Part shown: positions 1 to 7,173 of the stretch, piece by piece | Position numbering within the stretch: position 1 is the stretch's first letter | Layout of the letters: every line of letters begins with the position of its first letter | NCBI GenBank assembly: GCA_934755305.1 | Contig: CAKVLD010000064.1 | Location: 1-16,060 of the forward strand | Source of the DNA: an uncultured Clostridium sp. | GTDB lineage: Bacteria > Bacillota > Clostridia > Clostridiales > Clostridiaceae | Reading direction: 5' to 3' | Length of the DNA: 16,060 nucleotides | Notes under the pieces: model-generated | Databases searched by the model: none | The model's input: the letters and a program-made list of their open reading frames with translations, nothing else | What the model was told of the DNA's origin: nothing | Made by a program: the position numbers and the translations under genes

Positions 1-32
1 ATCTTAACTGAAGTCACTTTTTTTAGCCATTC

Positions 33-101
33 AAAAGGTTCAAAAAGAAAAATAATTCCTTATAAAAATACCATTTATTTATTTTTCTTTTTGGTTCTTT
101 T
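33..101. repeat. Long imperfect inverted repeat (hairpin)
   Basis: The arms at 33-56 and 78-101 are nearly complementary over 24 bases around a 21-base loop. In RNA terms there are two G-U pairs at 38/96 and 40/94, one mismatch at 39/95 and one at the loop edge. The right arm is followed within about 15 bases by T-rich sequence (110-122). This could be a terminator for a gene left of the window or the remnant of a mobile-element end; the sequence does not decide. No convincing gene is seen in the rest of 1-280. Confidence 0.4.
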
Positions 102-280
102 GCGGCACTATATTTTTATTTTTTAACGTCTTAGCCTCTTTGATACCTTTAACCCCTGTAATTATCAGCCTTCCCGCTTTTTCAAATTTTATACTTTCCT
201 AGACGTAAAAAAAATAAAAGCTTATAAAACTAATCCGTCTCATAAACTTTTATTAACAATTAATACTTAAAAAACACATT

Positions 281-1309
281 TTACTTTTCTGCTCTAAGCT
301 TTCTAACTACTTCCACATCTAATCCTGTCTTTAATGATATAACATCATCATCTAAAATATCTAATAAATTTTTAGCTATTTCTACTTTTTCTTCTTCTCT
401 ACCTTTTTTCATACCTTTTTCCATACCTTTTTCCATACCTTTTTCCATACCTTTTTCCATACCTTTTTGCATGCCTTTTTGCATGCCTTTTAAAATAGCT
501 TCTTCTTCCATCTCTTGTAATATAAATGCATTTCTTGCTACCATTATCTCAACATTCTCCTTCTTAGCATTTAATATATCAATAGCTGACTCTGCCAATT
601 CATCTACCATTGTATTTTTAATCCAATTCTTTATTGCTTTTCTTTCAGTATCAGTTAAACCATCAAAATATAAAGCTATTACTTTTATCCTTTCAAAAAA
701 TTCTAGAGCATTCATTTTTTGATCTAACAAGAAAATAGCTGATGTAACATTTCTATTTTTTATAAGTTTCTCCTTGCTAAATTCTTCATCATTACCTATA
801 TCAAAAACATCATATTTAAAATTCAAAAGTCCATTTCCAAATAGATTTTCATTATATATTATTTTTCTAAATTCATTTGGTACATTCCATCTTTCTTCAC
901 CATTATATAATACTATAGGTATTACTGCTGGTACCTTTATATTCTTATCTCTCTTTCTATAATCAGTATTAACAGCATGTTCACGTAATATTTCACACAT
1001 GTAAAATAATAACCTAAGGGGCATTCTATAGTCTACAGTAGATTGAAATTCTAATAGTATGTAAAAATATACTTCTTTTTCACTTATATTGGCCTTATAT
1101 ACTATATCTGCTTCTGTTTCCTCATAGTCTGATGTAACAAAAGATTTATTTACTAAAGTTAGACTTTCTTTAGTTAAATACTTAGTCCACTCTTCATTTA
1201 GTAAAGACTTAAATAAATCTAGTGCTATTTCCTTCTTAGAATATAAATCTTTATATGATTTATCATGAATATGATGAATGTCCTTTTTGTATTGTTCTTT
1301 ATTTTTCAT
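281..1309 (-). CDS. Rpn family recombination-promoting nuclease / PD-(D/E)XK putative transposase
   Basis: This 342-residue protein has the layout of Rpn (YhgA-like) proteins. An N-terminal HDKSYKDLYSKKE motif (15-27) matches the family's HD-x-x-(F/Y)K start. It is followed by ADIVYK with D68 and by LLEFQS with E87-x-Q89, the variant PD-(D/E)XK active site. A TVDYRMPLRLLFYM stretch comes next, and a charged C-terminal tail closes the protein. Characterised family members are DNA endonucleases that raise RecA-independent recombination; many copies are annotated as transposases without evidence of transposition. The start is an ATG with AAGGAAG about 8 bases upstream. The tail holds seven tandem four-residue KGM-x units encoded by an exact-length 12-bp repeat (407-490), followed by a degenerate KGRE unit. 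It lies 93 bp downstream of the McrC-like gene on the same strand, with no clear terminator between, so read-through is possible. The family call is strong; the role in this island is unknown. Confidence 0.88.
   Translation of the reverse strand: MKNKEQYKKDIHHIHDKSYKDLYSKKEIALDLFKSLLNEEWTKYLTKESLTLVNKSFVTSDYEETEADIVYKANISEKEVYFYILLEFQSTVDYRMPLRLLFYMCEILREHAVNTDYRKRDKNIKVPAVIPIVLYNGEERWNVPNEFRKIIYNENLFGNGLLNFKYDVFDIGNDEEFSKEKLIKNRNVTSAIFLLDQKMNALEFFERIKVIALYFDGLTDTERKAIKNWIKNTMVDELAESAIDILNAKKENVEIMVARNAFILQEMEEEAILKGMQKGMQKGMEKGMEKGMEKGMEKGMKKGREEEKVEIAKNLLDILDDDVISLKTGLDVEVVRKLRAEK
407..490 (-). repeat. 12-bp tandem repeat, seven units, inside the Rpn gene
   Basis: Seven consecutive 12-bp units encode KGMQ (two), KGME (four) and KGMK (one) on the minus strand. 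The four KGME units are close to identical in DNA, which points to recent expansion by slippage. Gain or loss of whole units keeps the reading frame, so copy number should change tail length rather than switch the gene off. Confidence 0.9.
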
Positions 1310-1402
1310 TAACTTAACTTCCTTATAATTTTATCATTAGTTTAAGTATTAACATAATTATATATTATAAACATATTTATTGAAAATATAACTATTTAAT
1401 TA

Positions 1403-3739
1403 TTATATTATTCTAAAATTAATTAGATTTTTCAAGATTTTAATTGGAGTTTTTTCAAACTTTTCTTTACTTTCAGTTTTCACCATTCCATCTTTAACTG
1501 CCATAATATTTTCATCATCAATAATAAATGTAATATCTTCTAATATAAAACTCACAACATTATCTTTTCCTTGAGTCTTGATATCCTTGTTATATCTCTT
1601 AAGTTCCTTCCAAAGCCTAAACTCTTCCTTACTCTTGATGCAAATTTCAGAAATATTCTCTGCATTTTTAAGAAGATAGATACTAGTATATAAAAAACGT
1701 CTTACCTGATATCCTTTAACCTCAATTTTACGTGGCAGCTTAATCCACTTTTCAATTTCAAATCTATAATAAATATCATCACTATTTTTAGGAATCTCCT
1801 TAATATCAGATCTTTTTACTGGTTCTACAGATTTAACTTTTCCATACCACAAAATACCTGCTTCCTTCTCAAAAACTTTCTTAGATTGAGCTAAGGCAAT
1901 GAATTTCACATTATGCTTAGATAAATTAATCTGACCCTTTGGTATATGATAAAAATTATAATTCATACATATTTCAAACTGTTCTTTATTCTTTAAAGTT
2001 CCAACTAAAACTTCCCTATTATTAAAATACTCATCCTTCAAATAATCTTCTTCTCCTGTATGTGCTATATGTCTTTCATAACCAGAATAAGAAGATTCTA
2101 AAATAAGCTCATCTAAAAACTCCTCCATAAGAGATGTTGTAGAAGGAAGGAAAGGGAAAGCCCCTATGTTAACCTCATCTATACTTTTATAAAATGGATG
2201 ATCTTTAAATTTCTCTTCATCATCATAAGGAAAAAGAACAAAAGCTCCAAATATAGTATGCTTGTACCTATTCTTATCTCTACAAACAATAGCATCTCTA
2301 TACCTGTGCATAGTATTAATATCCTCTTCCTTAGGGCCTTTTATTCCTCCTGAATTATCGATCTTATACTTTGCATCAAATATAAACTCATATTTCTTAG
2401 AACTACCTTCTTTATTAAGGGACAAAATATTGTCTGGATACTGCCCTGAAGTTTTAGATTCCCTCTTTCCATTATAGATAACAGAGAACTTTTCATTAGT
2501 TTTAGGATTAATATAAGTTAAAGAAGATTGCTCTCCCTTTCTAAGCTTAACATTAACACCATTATTATTAACCTTGAAAAAGTCAGCACTATCAAGCTTA
2601 TATTTCTTTTGAAGCAGCCCATTAATCTTAATAAAACACCAATACTCATATAAAAGAGAAAGATCTTTAATAGAAATATTAAAAATATCTGAATTTATAC
2701 TTAGACCTTTTTGAAGCATAAGATAATACTTATAAACTTCTCTATATCCTGGTGCCATGGTAAATACAAGAGATGTATCAGCATTAGTAAATTTTGATTC
2801 TATATTTCTTAATAATGAACCATTAATTCTTCTTTTAATATCTCTCTTAAAACCATAAATCTTTTCAAGATATTCTACATCCCTACCAGAATTTTTAAAC
2901 TTAATAATAAACCTATCAATCTTCCTTAAAATATTCTCTAAAATAAACTTAAGAAACCTATTTTCCTTAACATTATTAGTAACAGTCTTCTTAACAACTA
3001 GAGCTTCACTTGGAAGTAACCTACCCTGTACATTTTTCATAAGGTAAGGTCTTTTTTCAAGATATCTTATAGTTTCACTAGTAACATTTTTTATATTATG
3101 ATACTTAACAATTCTCTCCTCTTTAGTTAAAGCATGATAAGGATTATTTAAAACAATATCTATAGCTTTAATAAATTTTTCAAGAACATAGTTTAAGATA
3201 CTATAAAACTCGCTGTCATCATTATTCCTCATATTGTTGATCTCACTATTTAAATAAGTTCTCCCAAGGAAACCATAAGCAAGGTTATAAATTTCCTCAT
3301 TAACGTCTTTTAAGATGTTTTGATAATCTTCCTTATAACTAATTTTTGAAGGATAAACCTCTAAAGTTATCTTAAGCTTTTCTATTCCATCAACTTTAAC
3401 AATGAAGTCAGTTAATCCCATTTCCCCTTTAAAGTTAATTATTCCACTAAGATTCTTAGACCTTGAAGTAACTTTAGTCACCTTATTTCTTATATTTAAG
3501 TTATCATGATAAAACTCTAAAGAAGCTCCATTCTTGCTTTCAATGATAATTTCATAATTAGAATATTCCATAAGGTGAAGTCCCTGTATAAAATTAAGGT
3601 TCTCTACCTCTTCCTCATAAGTATCTAACTTAAACTCTGCCTGATTGTTTGTCCCATATTTTTCTCCCTTAAGGACAAATACAAGGTTAGAAGTTTCAAA
3701 ACTAAGAAGCTCATTTTTACCAGAAGCTTGTGAATCCAT
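1403..3739 (-). CDS. McrC-like restriction nuclease, DUF2357 plus PD-(D/E)XK
   Basis: The 778-residue product is the predicted nuclease subunit of a McrBC-type modification-dependent restriction complex. The N-terminal half (about 1-350) is a β-rich then helical region of the DUF2357 type. The nuclease core is visible as YPDNIL with D436, then FIFDAKYKID with D455-x-K457, the PD...D-x-K triad. A further 300 residues follow the core, more than in classical McrC (about 350 residues in total), as in other large DUF2357 proteins. The ATG at 3739 has an AGGAGG 10 bases upstream (3750-3755, inside the 3' end of the preceding gene) and overlaps that gene by 23 bp, so the two are translationally linked. 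It should be recruited by the AAA+ partner and cut DNA after translocation or stalling; that role is by family analogy. No signal peptide or membrane segment is seen. I leave the symbol blank because the protein is only McrC-like. Confidence 0.85.
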   Translation of the reverse strand: MDSQASGKNELLSFETSNLVFVLKGEKYGTNNQAEFKLDTYEEEVENLNFIQGLHLMEYSNYEIIIESKNGASLEFYHDNLNIRNKVTKVTSRSKNLSGIINFKGEMGLTDFIVKVDGIEKLKITLEVYPSKISYKEDYQNILKDVNEEIYNLAYGFLGRTYLNSEINNMRNNDDSEFYSILNYVLEKFIKAIDIVLNNPYHALTKEERIVKYHNIKNVTSETIRYLEKRPYLMKNVQGRLLPSEALVVKKTVTNNVKENRFLKFILENILRKIDRFIIKFKNSGRDVEYLEKIYGFKRDIKRRINGSLLRNIESKFTNADTSLVFTMAPGYREVYKYYLMLQKGLSINSDIFNISIKDLSLLYEYWCFIKINGLLQKKYKLDSADFFKVNNNGVNVKLRKGEQSSLTYINPKTNEKFSVIYNGKRESKTSGQYPDNILSLNKEGSSKKYEFIFDAKYKIDNSGGIKGPKEEDINTMHRYRDAIVCRDKNRYKHTIFGAFVLFPYDDEEKFKDHPFYKSIDEVNIGAFPFLPSTTSLMEEFLDELILESSYSGYERHIAHTGEEDYLKDEYFNNREVLVGTLKNKEQFEICMNYNFYHIPKGQINLSKHNVKFIALAQSKKVFEKEAGILWYGKVKSVEPVKRSDIKEIPKNSDDIYYRFEIEKWIKLPRKIEVKGYQVRRFLYTSIYLLKNAENISEICIKSKEEFRLWKELKRYNKDIKTQGKDNVVSFILEDITFIIDDENIMAVKDGMVKTESKEKFEKTPIKILKNLINFRII

Positions 3740-5948
3740 CTTTAATGAACCTCCTAATCATAAGGCTTAATTTTTCAGAAGTAAGAGTCTTTTTAATATC
3801 CTTTTCCTTTTTATCTAATTCGCTTTCATCAAGACAATTTCTATTATCAAACTTAACATTAGTAAAATACTCAAAAAGATCAACTAAAGCTTCAAAACAC
3901 TCATTGCTACTTCCACTTATCTTAGGTAAAATCTTTTGCACTATGCATCTGTCCATAGCTTCCTCAAAGGTAAATAAATCATTTTCTACTGCATAGATAA
4001 CATAGAATGTAATTTCATCACGTACACGATAAGCAAAATGATAGTTGTAATTTTCTAGGATTTCATTAATCTTCATAAGGTTATTTATAACTTTAACAGC
4101 TATATCTTTACTAGCCCTGCAATCTGCAAGCTTTAAAAAGTTTGATTTTAAGAAGTCATTATGTAAAACTCTTGGTTCCTCCTGCTCTGCAAAAATACTA
4201 TCAAAGTCAAAGCTTAAGTTTACTTTGTTAAACTCTATAGTATTAGCTCTATCTAAAACCTTTCTACTGAAAGGGAAGGTTGTTTCATCCATGTTAACTG
4301 TTCCTATTATATAAACATTGTCAGGAAGATAAACATCCCAGTATTTTATGTAAGCATCACTATCTGTATTCTCAAGAGACTTCTTGTCAAAGAATCTATT
4401 AGTTACTATTTCTCCATCTTCTTTATTTAAACTTCTTGTTTCCATAATAGAAAGGATATCACTAAAGTAATATTCTACTCTTGCAAGGTTCATTTCATCT
4501 AGGACTATGAAGTAAGGAAGTTCTTTATGCATCATTGCTTCATTGCAGATTTCTGTTATTCTTCCTGGGATGAATTTTCCTTCTATATTTTTGTATCCTA
4601 GAAGCTCTGTGCTATCACTCCAATCTGGTTTTACTGGTATTAGATTGAATCTGCTGTTTTCTGAGGTTGCTCCTAGAGCTTTTGCAAATAGTTCTATTAT
4701 TTTGCTTTTACCTGTCCCTGAGATTCCACTAAGGATTAGGAAGGGTTTTGTTTTTAGGGATAGGTAGATGTTTTTGATTAGGGATTTGTTATAGGTGTAG
4801 CCTGAAGAGGTTATGTAGTTGTAGATGAAATCTAGGGATTCTTCTATGCTGTAGTTTTTTATTATGTTTGAATCGTCTGGAGATTCATCTATTTCTAGAT
4901 CTTCTTCATCTTCTATTTCTTCCTCTTGTTCTGTGGATGCTTTTATTAGCTTTACTATGAAGGTGTCTTTTTCTTCTGATAGGTAAAACTCCATATACTC
5001 TTTAAATTCTTCAGGTACTTTCACTCTCTTTTTACTTACTTTGTCTTCATTTTCAACTATGTAACTATAGCTTATATTAAATTCTTTGCTTATATATTCC
5101 TTAAATTTTTTATCGAAAGATATTTGAATTACATTTCTGCCATCTTTAATATTAGGCCATACAATACTTGAATTAAATCTTATTTCATTACATACAAGTG
5201 TTATTGGAAGGCTCTTACCTTTTTCTAATTCATTGCTTAAATTATTTAATACAGGTTTTTCTGATTTTACTGGTATTGTTATTTTACCTGTAAGTGTACT
5301 TTTATCTACTTCTTTTTTGAAAATTAAATTTTTCACTTCATTGTCTTTTAACACAATTCCAGGATTTTTGCTACTAATATATTTTCTTATTTCAAAATCA
5401 ATCCACTTTTCAACATCCTCACTATTAGTTTTGAAATATGCTATCCAATTTTTATTTACACTTATCTTTTTATCCTTATGATATAGTTTGTACACAACAT
5501 TATCATCTTGCTGAGATCTTTCCTCTATAATTCTATTTTGTTCACTATCTTTTTTCCCTTCTATGTATTCTTTATAAAAAGATGATAATAATCTGAAAGG
5601 AACATAAGGATAAAACTTTGATAATATATCTTCTATTTCCTTATTTGTAGTTCTTACTAATTCATCATATATCTTTTCTTTATCTTCATCACTGTAATCT
5701 AAATACTTTTCTTTCAACGTAGTGATTGAATCATTTAATTGATCTGAAGTTCCTAAGTTTGGATGATACTTTAATACAACGCTCCACGCCTCAGAAATCA
5801 TCCTACTGACAATACATTTAAAACTTATATCTTTTTTTCCATTAATAACCTCTAAAAATATTCCTTTAAGCCAAAATAGTTTATAGCTATTAACCATATT
5901 AGTTTTCATTTTAGCCATATCCTTTTCATATTTACTTTTGTTTATCAT
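3717..5948 (-). CDS. McrB-like AAA+ NTPase with HNH-nuclease-type N-terminal domain
   Basis: This 743-residue protein is the predicted motor and specificity subunit of the McrBC-like module. Walker A is GISGTGKS (408-415), Walker B is VLDEMN with D484-E485, and a sensor motif GTVNMDETTF has N552, followed by FSRKVLDR with likely arginine-finger residues. This last motif departs from the MNxxDRS signature of classical McrB, so GTP specificity should not be assumed. Residues 1 to about 215 (NSYKLFWLKGIF, ISFKCIVSRMISEAW, YVPFRLLSSF, NKNWIAYF, SSKNPG) resemble the N-terminal half of a group of HNH endonucleases, from memory of that family. A β-rich segment (about 220-345) and an acidic linker (about 346-368, rich in E and D) precede the AAA+ core. 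The ATG at 5948 has GGAGGT upstream. It is divergent from dndB across 136 bp. Codons around 4730-4855 are unusually rich in third-position C. Confidence 0.87.
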   Translation of the reverse strand: MINKSKYEKDMAKMKTNMVNSYKLFWLKGIFLEVINGKKDISFKCIVSRMISEAWSVVLKYHPNLGTSDQLNDSITTLKEKYLDYSDEDKEKIYDELVRTTNKEIEDILSKFYPYVPFRLLSSFYKEYIEGKKDSEQNRIIEERSQQDDNVVYKLYHKDKKISVNKNWIAYFKTNSEDVEKWIDFEIRKYISSKNPGIVLKDNEVKNLIFKKEVDKSTLTGKITIPVKSEKPVLNNLSNELEKGKSLPITLVCNEIRFNSSIVWPNIKDGRNVIQISFDKKFKEYISKEFNISYSYIVENEDKVSKKRVKVPEEFKEYMEFYLSEEKDTFIVKLIKASTEQEEEIEDEEDLEIDESPDDSNIIKNYSIEESLDFIYNYITSSGYTYNKSLIKNIYLSLKTKPFLILSGISGTGKSKIIELFAKALGATSENSRFNLIPVKPDWSDSTELLGYKNIEGKFIPGRITEICNEAMMHKELPYFIVLDEMNLARVEYYFSDILSIMETRSLNKEDGEIVTNRFFDKKSLENTDSDAYIKYWDVYLPDNVYIIGTVNMDETTFPFSRKVLDRANTIEFNKVNLSFDFDSIFAEQEEPRVLHNDFLKSNFLKLADCRASKDIAVKVINNLMKINEILENYNYHFAYRVRDEITFYVIYAVENDLFTFEEAMDRCIVQKILPKISGSSNECFEALVDLFEYFTNVKFDNRNCLDESELDKKEKDIKKTLTSEKLSLMIRRFIKDGFTSFW

Positions 5949-5988
5949 TATTTACCTCCACTAGAATAATGTAAGAAATTCTCCTAAT

Positions 5989-5994
5989 ATTATA
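5989..5994 (-). promoter_or_regulatory. Possible -10 box of the McrBC-like operon
   Basis: A TATAAT on the minus strand lies about 40 bases upstream of the McrB-like ATG. The matching -35 at 17-bp spacing (TTTTGT, 6012-6017) is poor, and the region is AT-rich enough to give such boxes by chance. Confidence 0.3.
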
Positions 5995-6019
5995 TGATAA
6001 TATATTTAAAAACAAAACC

Positions 6020-6048
6020 TTTACTTTACACTACGTGCGTAATATAAT
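6020..6048 (+). promoter_or_regulatory. Predicted dnd operon promoter
   Basis: A -35 TTTACT (6020-6025), a 17-base spacer and a perfect -10 TATAAT (6043-6048) place the transcription start near 6055. The left arm of the inverted repeat fills most of the spacer and overlaps the -10. The start point falls in the loop between the arms, so the mRNA would carry only the right arm. The dyad therefore looks like a DNA operator rather than an RNA hairpin. Confidence 0.62.
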
Positions 6049-6074
6049 AAAAAGGATATATATTACGCACGTAG
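6031..6074. promoter_or_regulatory. Perfect 16-bp inverted repeat, probable dnd operator
   Basis: The arms CTACGTGCGTAATATA (6031-6046) and its exact reverse complement (6059-6074) flank a 12-base spacer. Each arm contains its own small dyad, TACG-NN-CGTA (6032-6041 and 6064-6073). The two dyad centres are 32 bp apart, close to three helical turns, so two bound dimers would sit on one face of the helix. The left arm covers the -10 box and the right arm touches the AGGAGG of dndB. DndB of Salmonella is reported, as I recall, to repress its operon through a TACG-N10-CGTA palindrome; the shared TACG/CGTA half-sites make DndB the first candidate ligand here. The repeat is seen directly; the ligand is inferred. 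Confidence 0.75.
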
Positions 6075-6084
6075 GAGGTATGTT

Positions 6085-7173
6085 ATGACTAATAATTACC
6101 ATTATACATTCCCTGCAATTAAAGGAAAGCAAGCTTCTAGAGATTACTTTATAATAATGTGTCCTTTAAAAATATTATCAAAATTATTTATATTTAATGA
6201 TGATGATTTACCTCCAGAACATAGAGCTCAAAGAATTATCAATAAGATTCGTATTCCAGAGATGGCTTCTTACATTGTCAACAATCCAAATGACTATGTT
6301 TTTTCATCTCTAACTGCATCAATTGATGGCGAATGTGAATTCAGCCCTATTGATAAAAACTTTGATCAAACAATCGGAACTTTAAAGGTTGCAATGGATA
6401 GCCGATTACTTATAAATGATGGACAACATAGACGTGCAGCTATAGAAGAAGCTTTAAAAGTATATCCAGAATTAGGTAACGAAACCATCTCTGTTGTTTT
6501 ATTTATAGATGAAGGTTTAAAAAGAAGCCAACAGATTTTTGCTGATTTAAATAAGCATGCAGTTAATGTATCAAAATCAATTGGGATTCTTTATGATTCA
6601 AGAGACCCTATTGCAATAATTACAAAGTCATTGCTTGAAAAAAATAATTACCTAAAACACTTTACTGATAAAGAGAATCCTTCTTTATCTAAGTTTTCGC
6701 CTAAGTTATTTACTTTAAGCAGTGTAAATGAAACTAATAAGAAACTGCTTTCAAAATTAAATGTTAATGATCCAAAGGTCATTTCATTCGTTAATGAATT
6801 CTGGGATGTTCTATGTGAGAACATGAGAGAATGGCAGTTTGTGTTTAACAAAGACATAAATCCACACTTATTTAGAAGTGATTACATAAGTTCCAATGGA
6901 GTTGTTCTTGAAGCTTTAGGGTTAGTTGGAAACTACCTATATAACAATCATCCTGATGATTGGAAAGAAATCCTTTCTAATATAAAGGATATTGACTGGC
7001 ATAGAACAAACTTAGATGATTGGCAAAATAGAGTTATCGGCCCAACTGGCAGAATAATTAAAAGTTCTAATTACGTTAAATTAACTTATAATCTCATTAA
7101 GTTAAAATTAGGTCTGTCACTTACTAAAGATGAATTGAAACATGAAAATGATAATAAAAGGAAGGTTAACTGA
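6085..7173 (+). CDS. dndB: DNA phosphorothioation regulator DndB (DGQHR domain)
   Basis: The 362-residue protein carries the DndB/DGQHR signature: DGQHRRAA beginning at D112, then FADLNKHAVNVSKSI beginning at F152. Both are typical of the family, as is the N-terminal SRDYFIIMCPLKILSKLF stretch. DndB is not needed for sulfur insertion. Where studied it acts as a repressor of the dnd operon and influences modification frequency. The ATG at 6085 follows AGGAGG (6073-6078) by six bases, and the operator arm ends in that site, so repression and ribosome access may be linked. It is the first gene of a five-gene operon, and its stop overlaps the dndC start (TGATG at 7171-7175). Length is normal and no defect is seen. 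Confidence 0.95.
   Translation: MTNNYHYTFPAIKGKQASRDYFIIMCPLKILSKLFIFNDDDLPPEHRAQRIINKIRIPEMASYIVNNPNDYVFSSLTASIDGECEFSPIDKNFDQTIGTLKVAMDSRLLINDGQHRRAAIEEALKVYPELGNETISVVLFIDEGLKRSQQIFADLNKHAVNVSKSIGILYDSRDPIAIITKSLLEKNNYLKHFTDKENPSLSKFSPKLFTLSSVNETNKKLLSKLNVNDPKVISFVNEFWDVLCENMREWQFVFNKDINPHLFRSDYISSNGVVLEALGLVGNYLYNNHPDDWKEILSNIKDIDWHRTNLDDWQNRVIGPTGRIIKSSNYVKLTYNLIKLKLGLSLTKDELKHENDNKRKVN

Noticed and set aside
79..198. Open stretch on the minus strand of about 39 codons (reads FEKAGRLIITGVKGIKEAKTL...), with somewhat higher GC than its surroundings
   Set aside because: No start codon, an in-frame stop directly upstream and no recognisable family. It could be the tail of a lost gene but is too short to support.
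407..490. The 12-bp repeat as a CRISPR-like array
   Set aside because: The units are contiguous with no spacers and keep the coding frame.
471..722. Plus-strand open frame opposite the Rpn gene
   Set aside because: It mirrors a strongly supported minus-strand gene, has no ribosome binding site and encodes a low-complexity Phe/Ser/Ile-rich product. The same applies to the antisense frames inside the McrBC-like, dnd and GHKL genes.
281..1309. The Rpn gene as an active transposon
   Set aside because: No terminal inverted repeats or target duplications were seen around it; the transposase label for this family is historical.
1310..1402. TATAAT-like boxes upstream of the Rpn gene
   Set aside because: Several -10-like boxes exist, but none has a convincing -35, and the stretch is almost pure A/T.
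6031..6074. The inverted repeat as an RNA attenuator or riboswitch hairpin
   Set aside because: The predicted transcription start near 6055 lies between the arms, so the transcript would not contain both. A DNA operator fits better.
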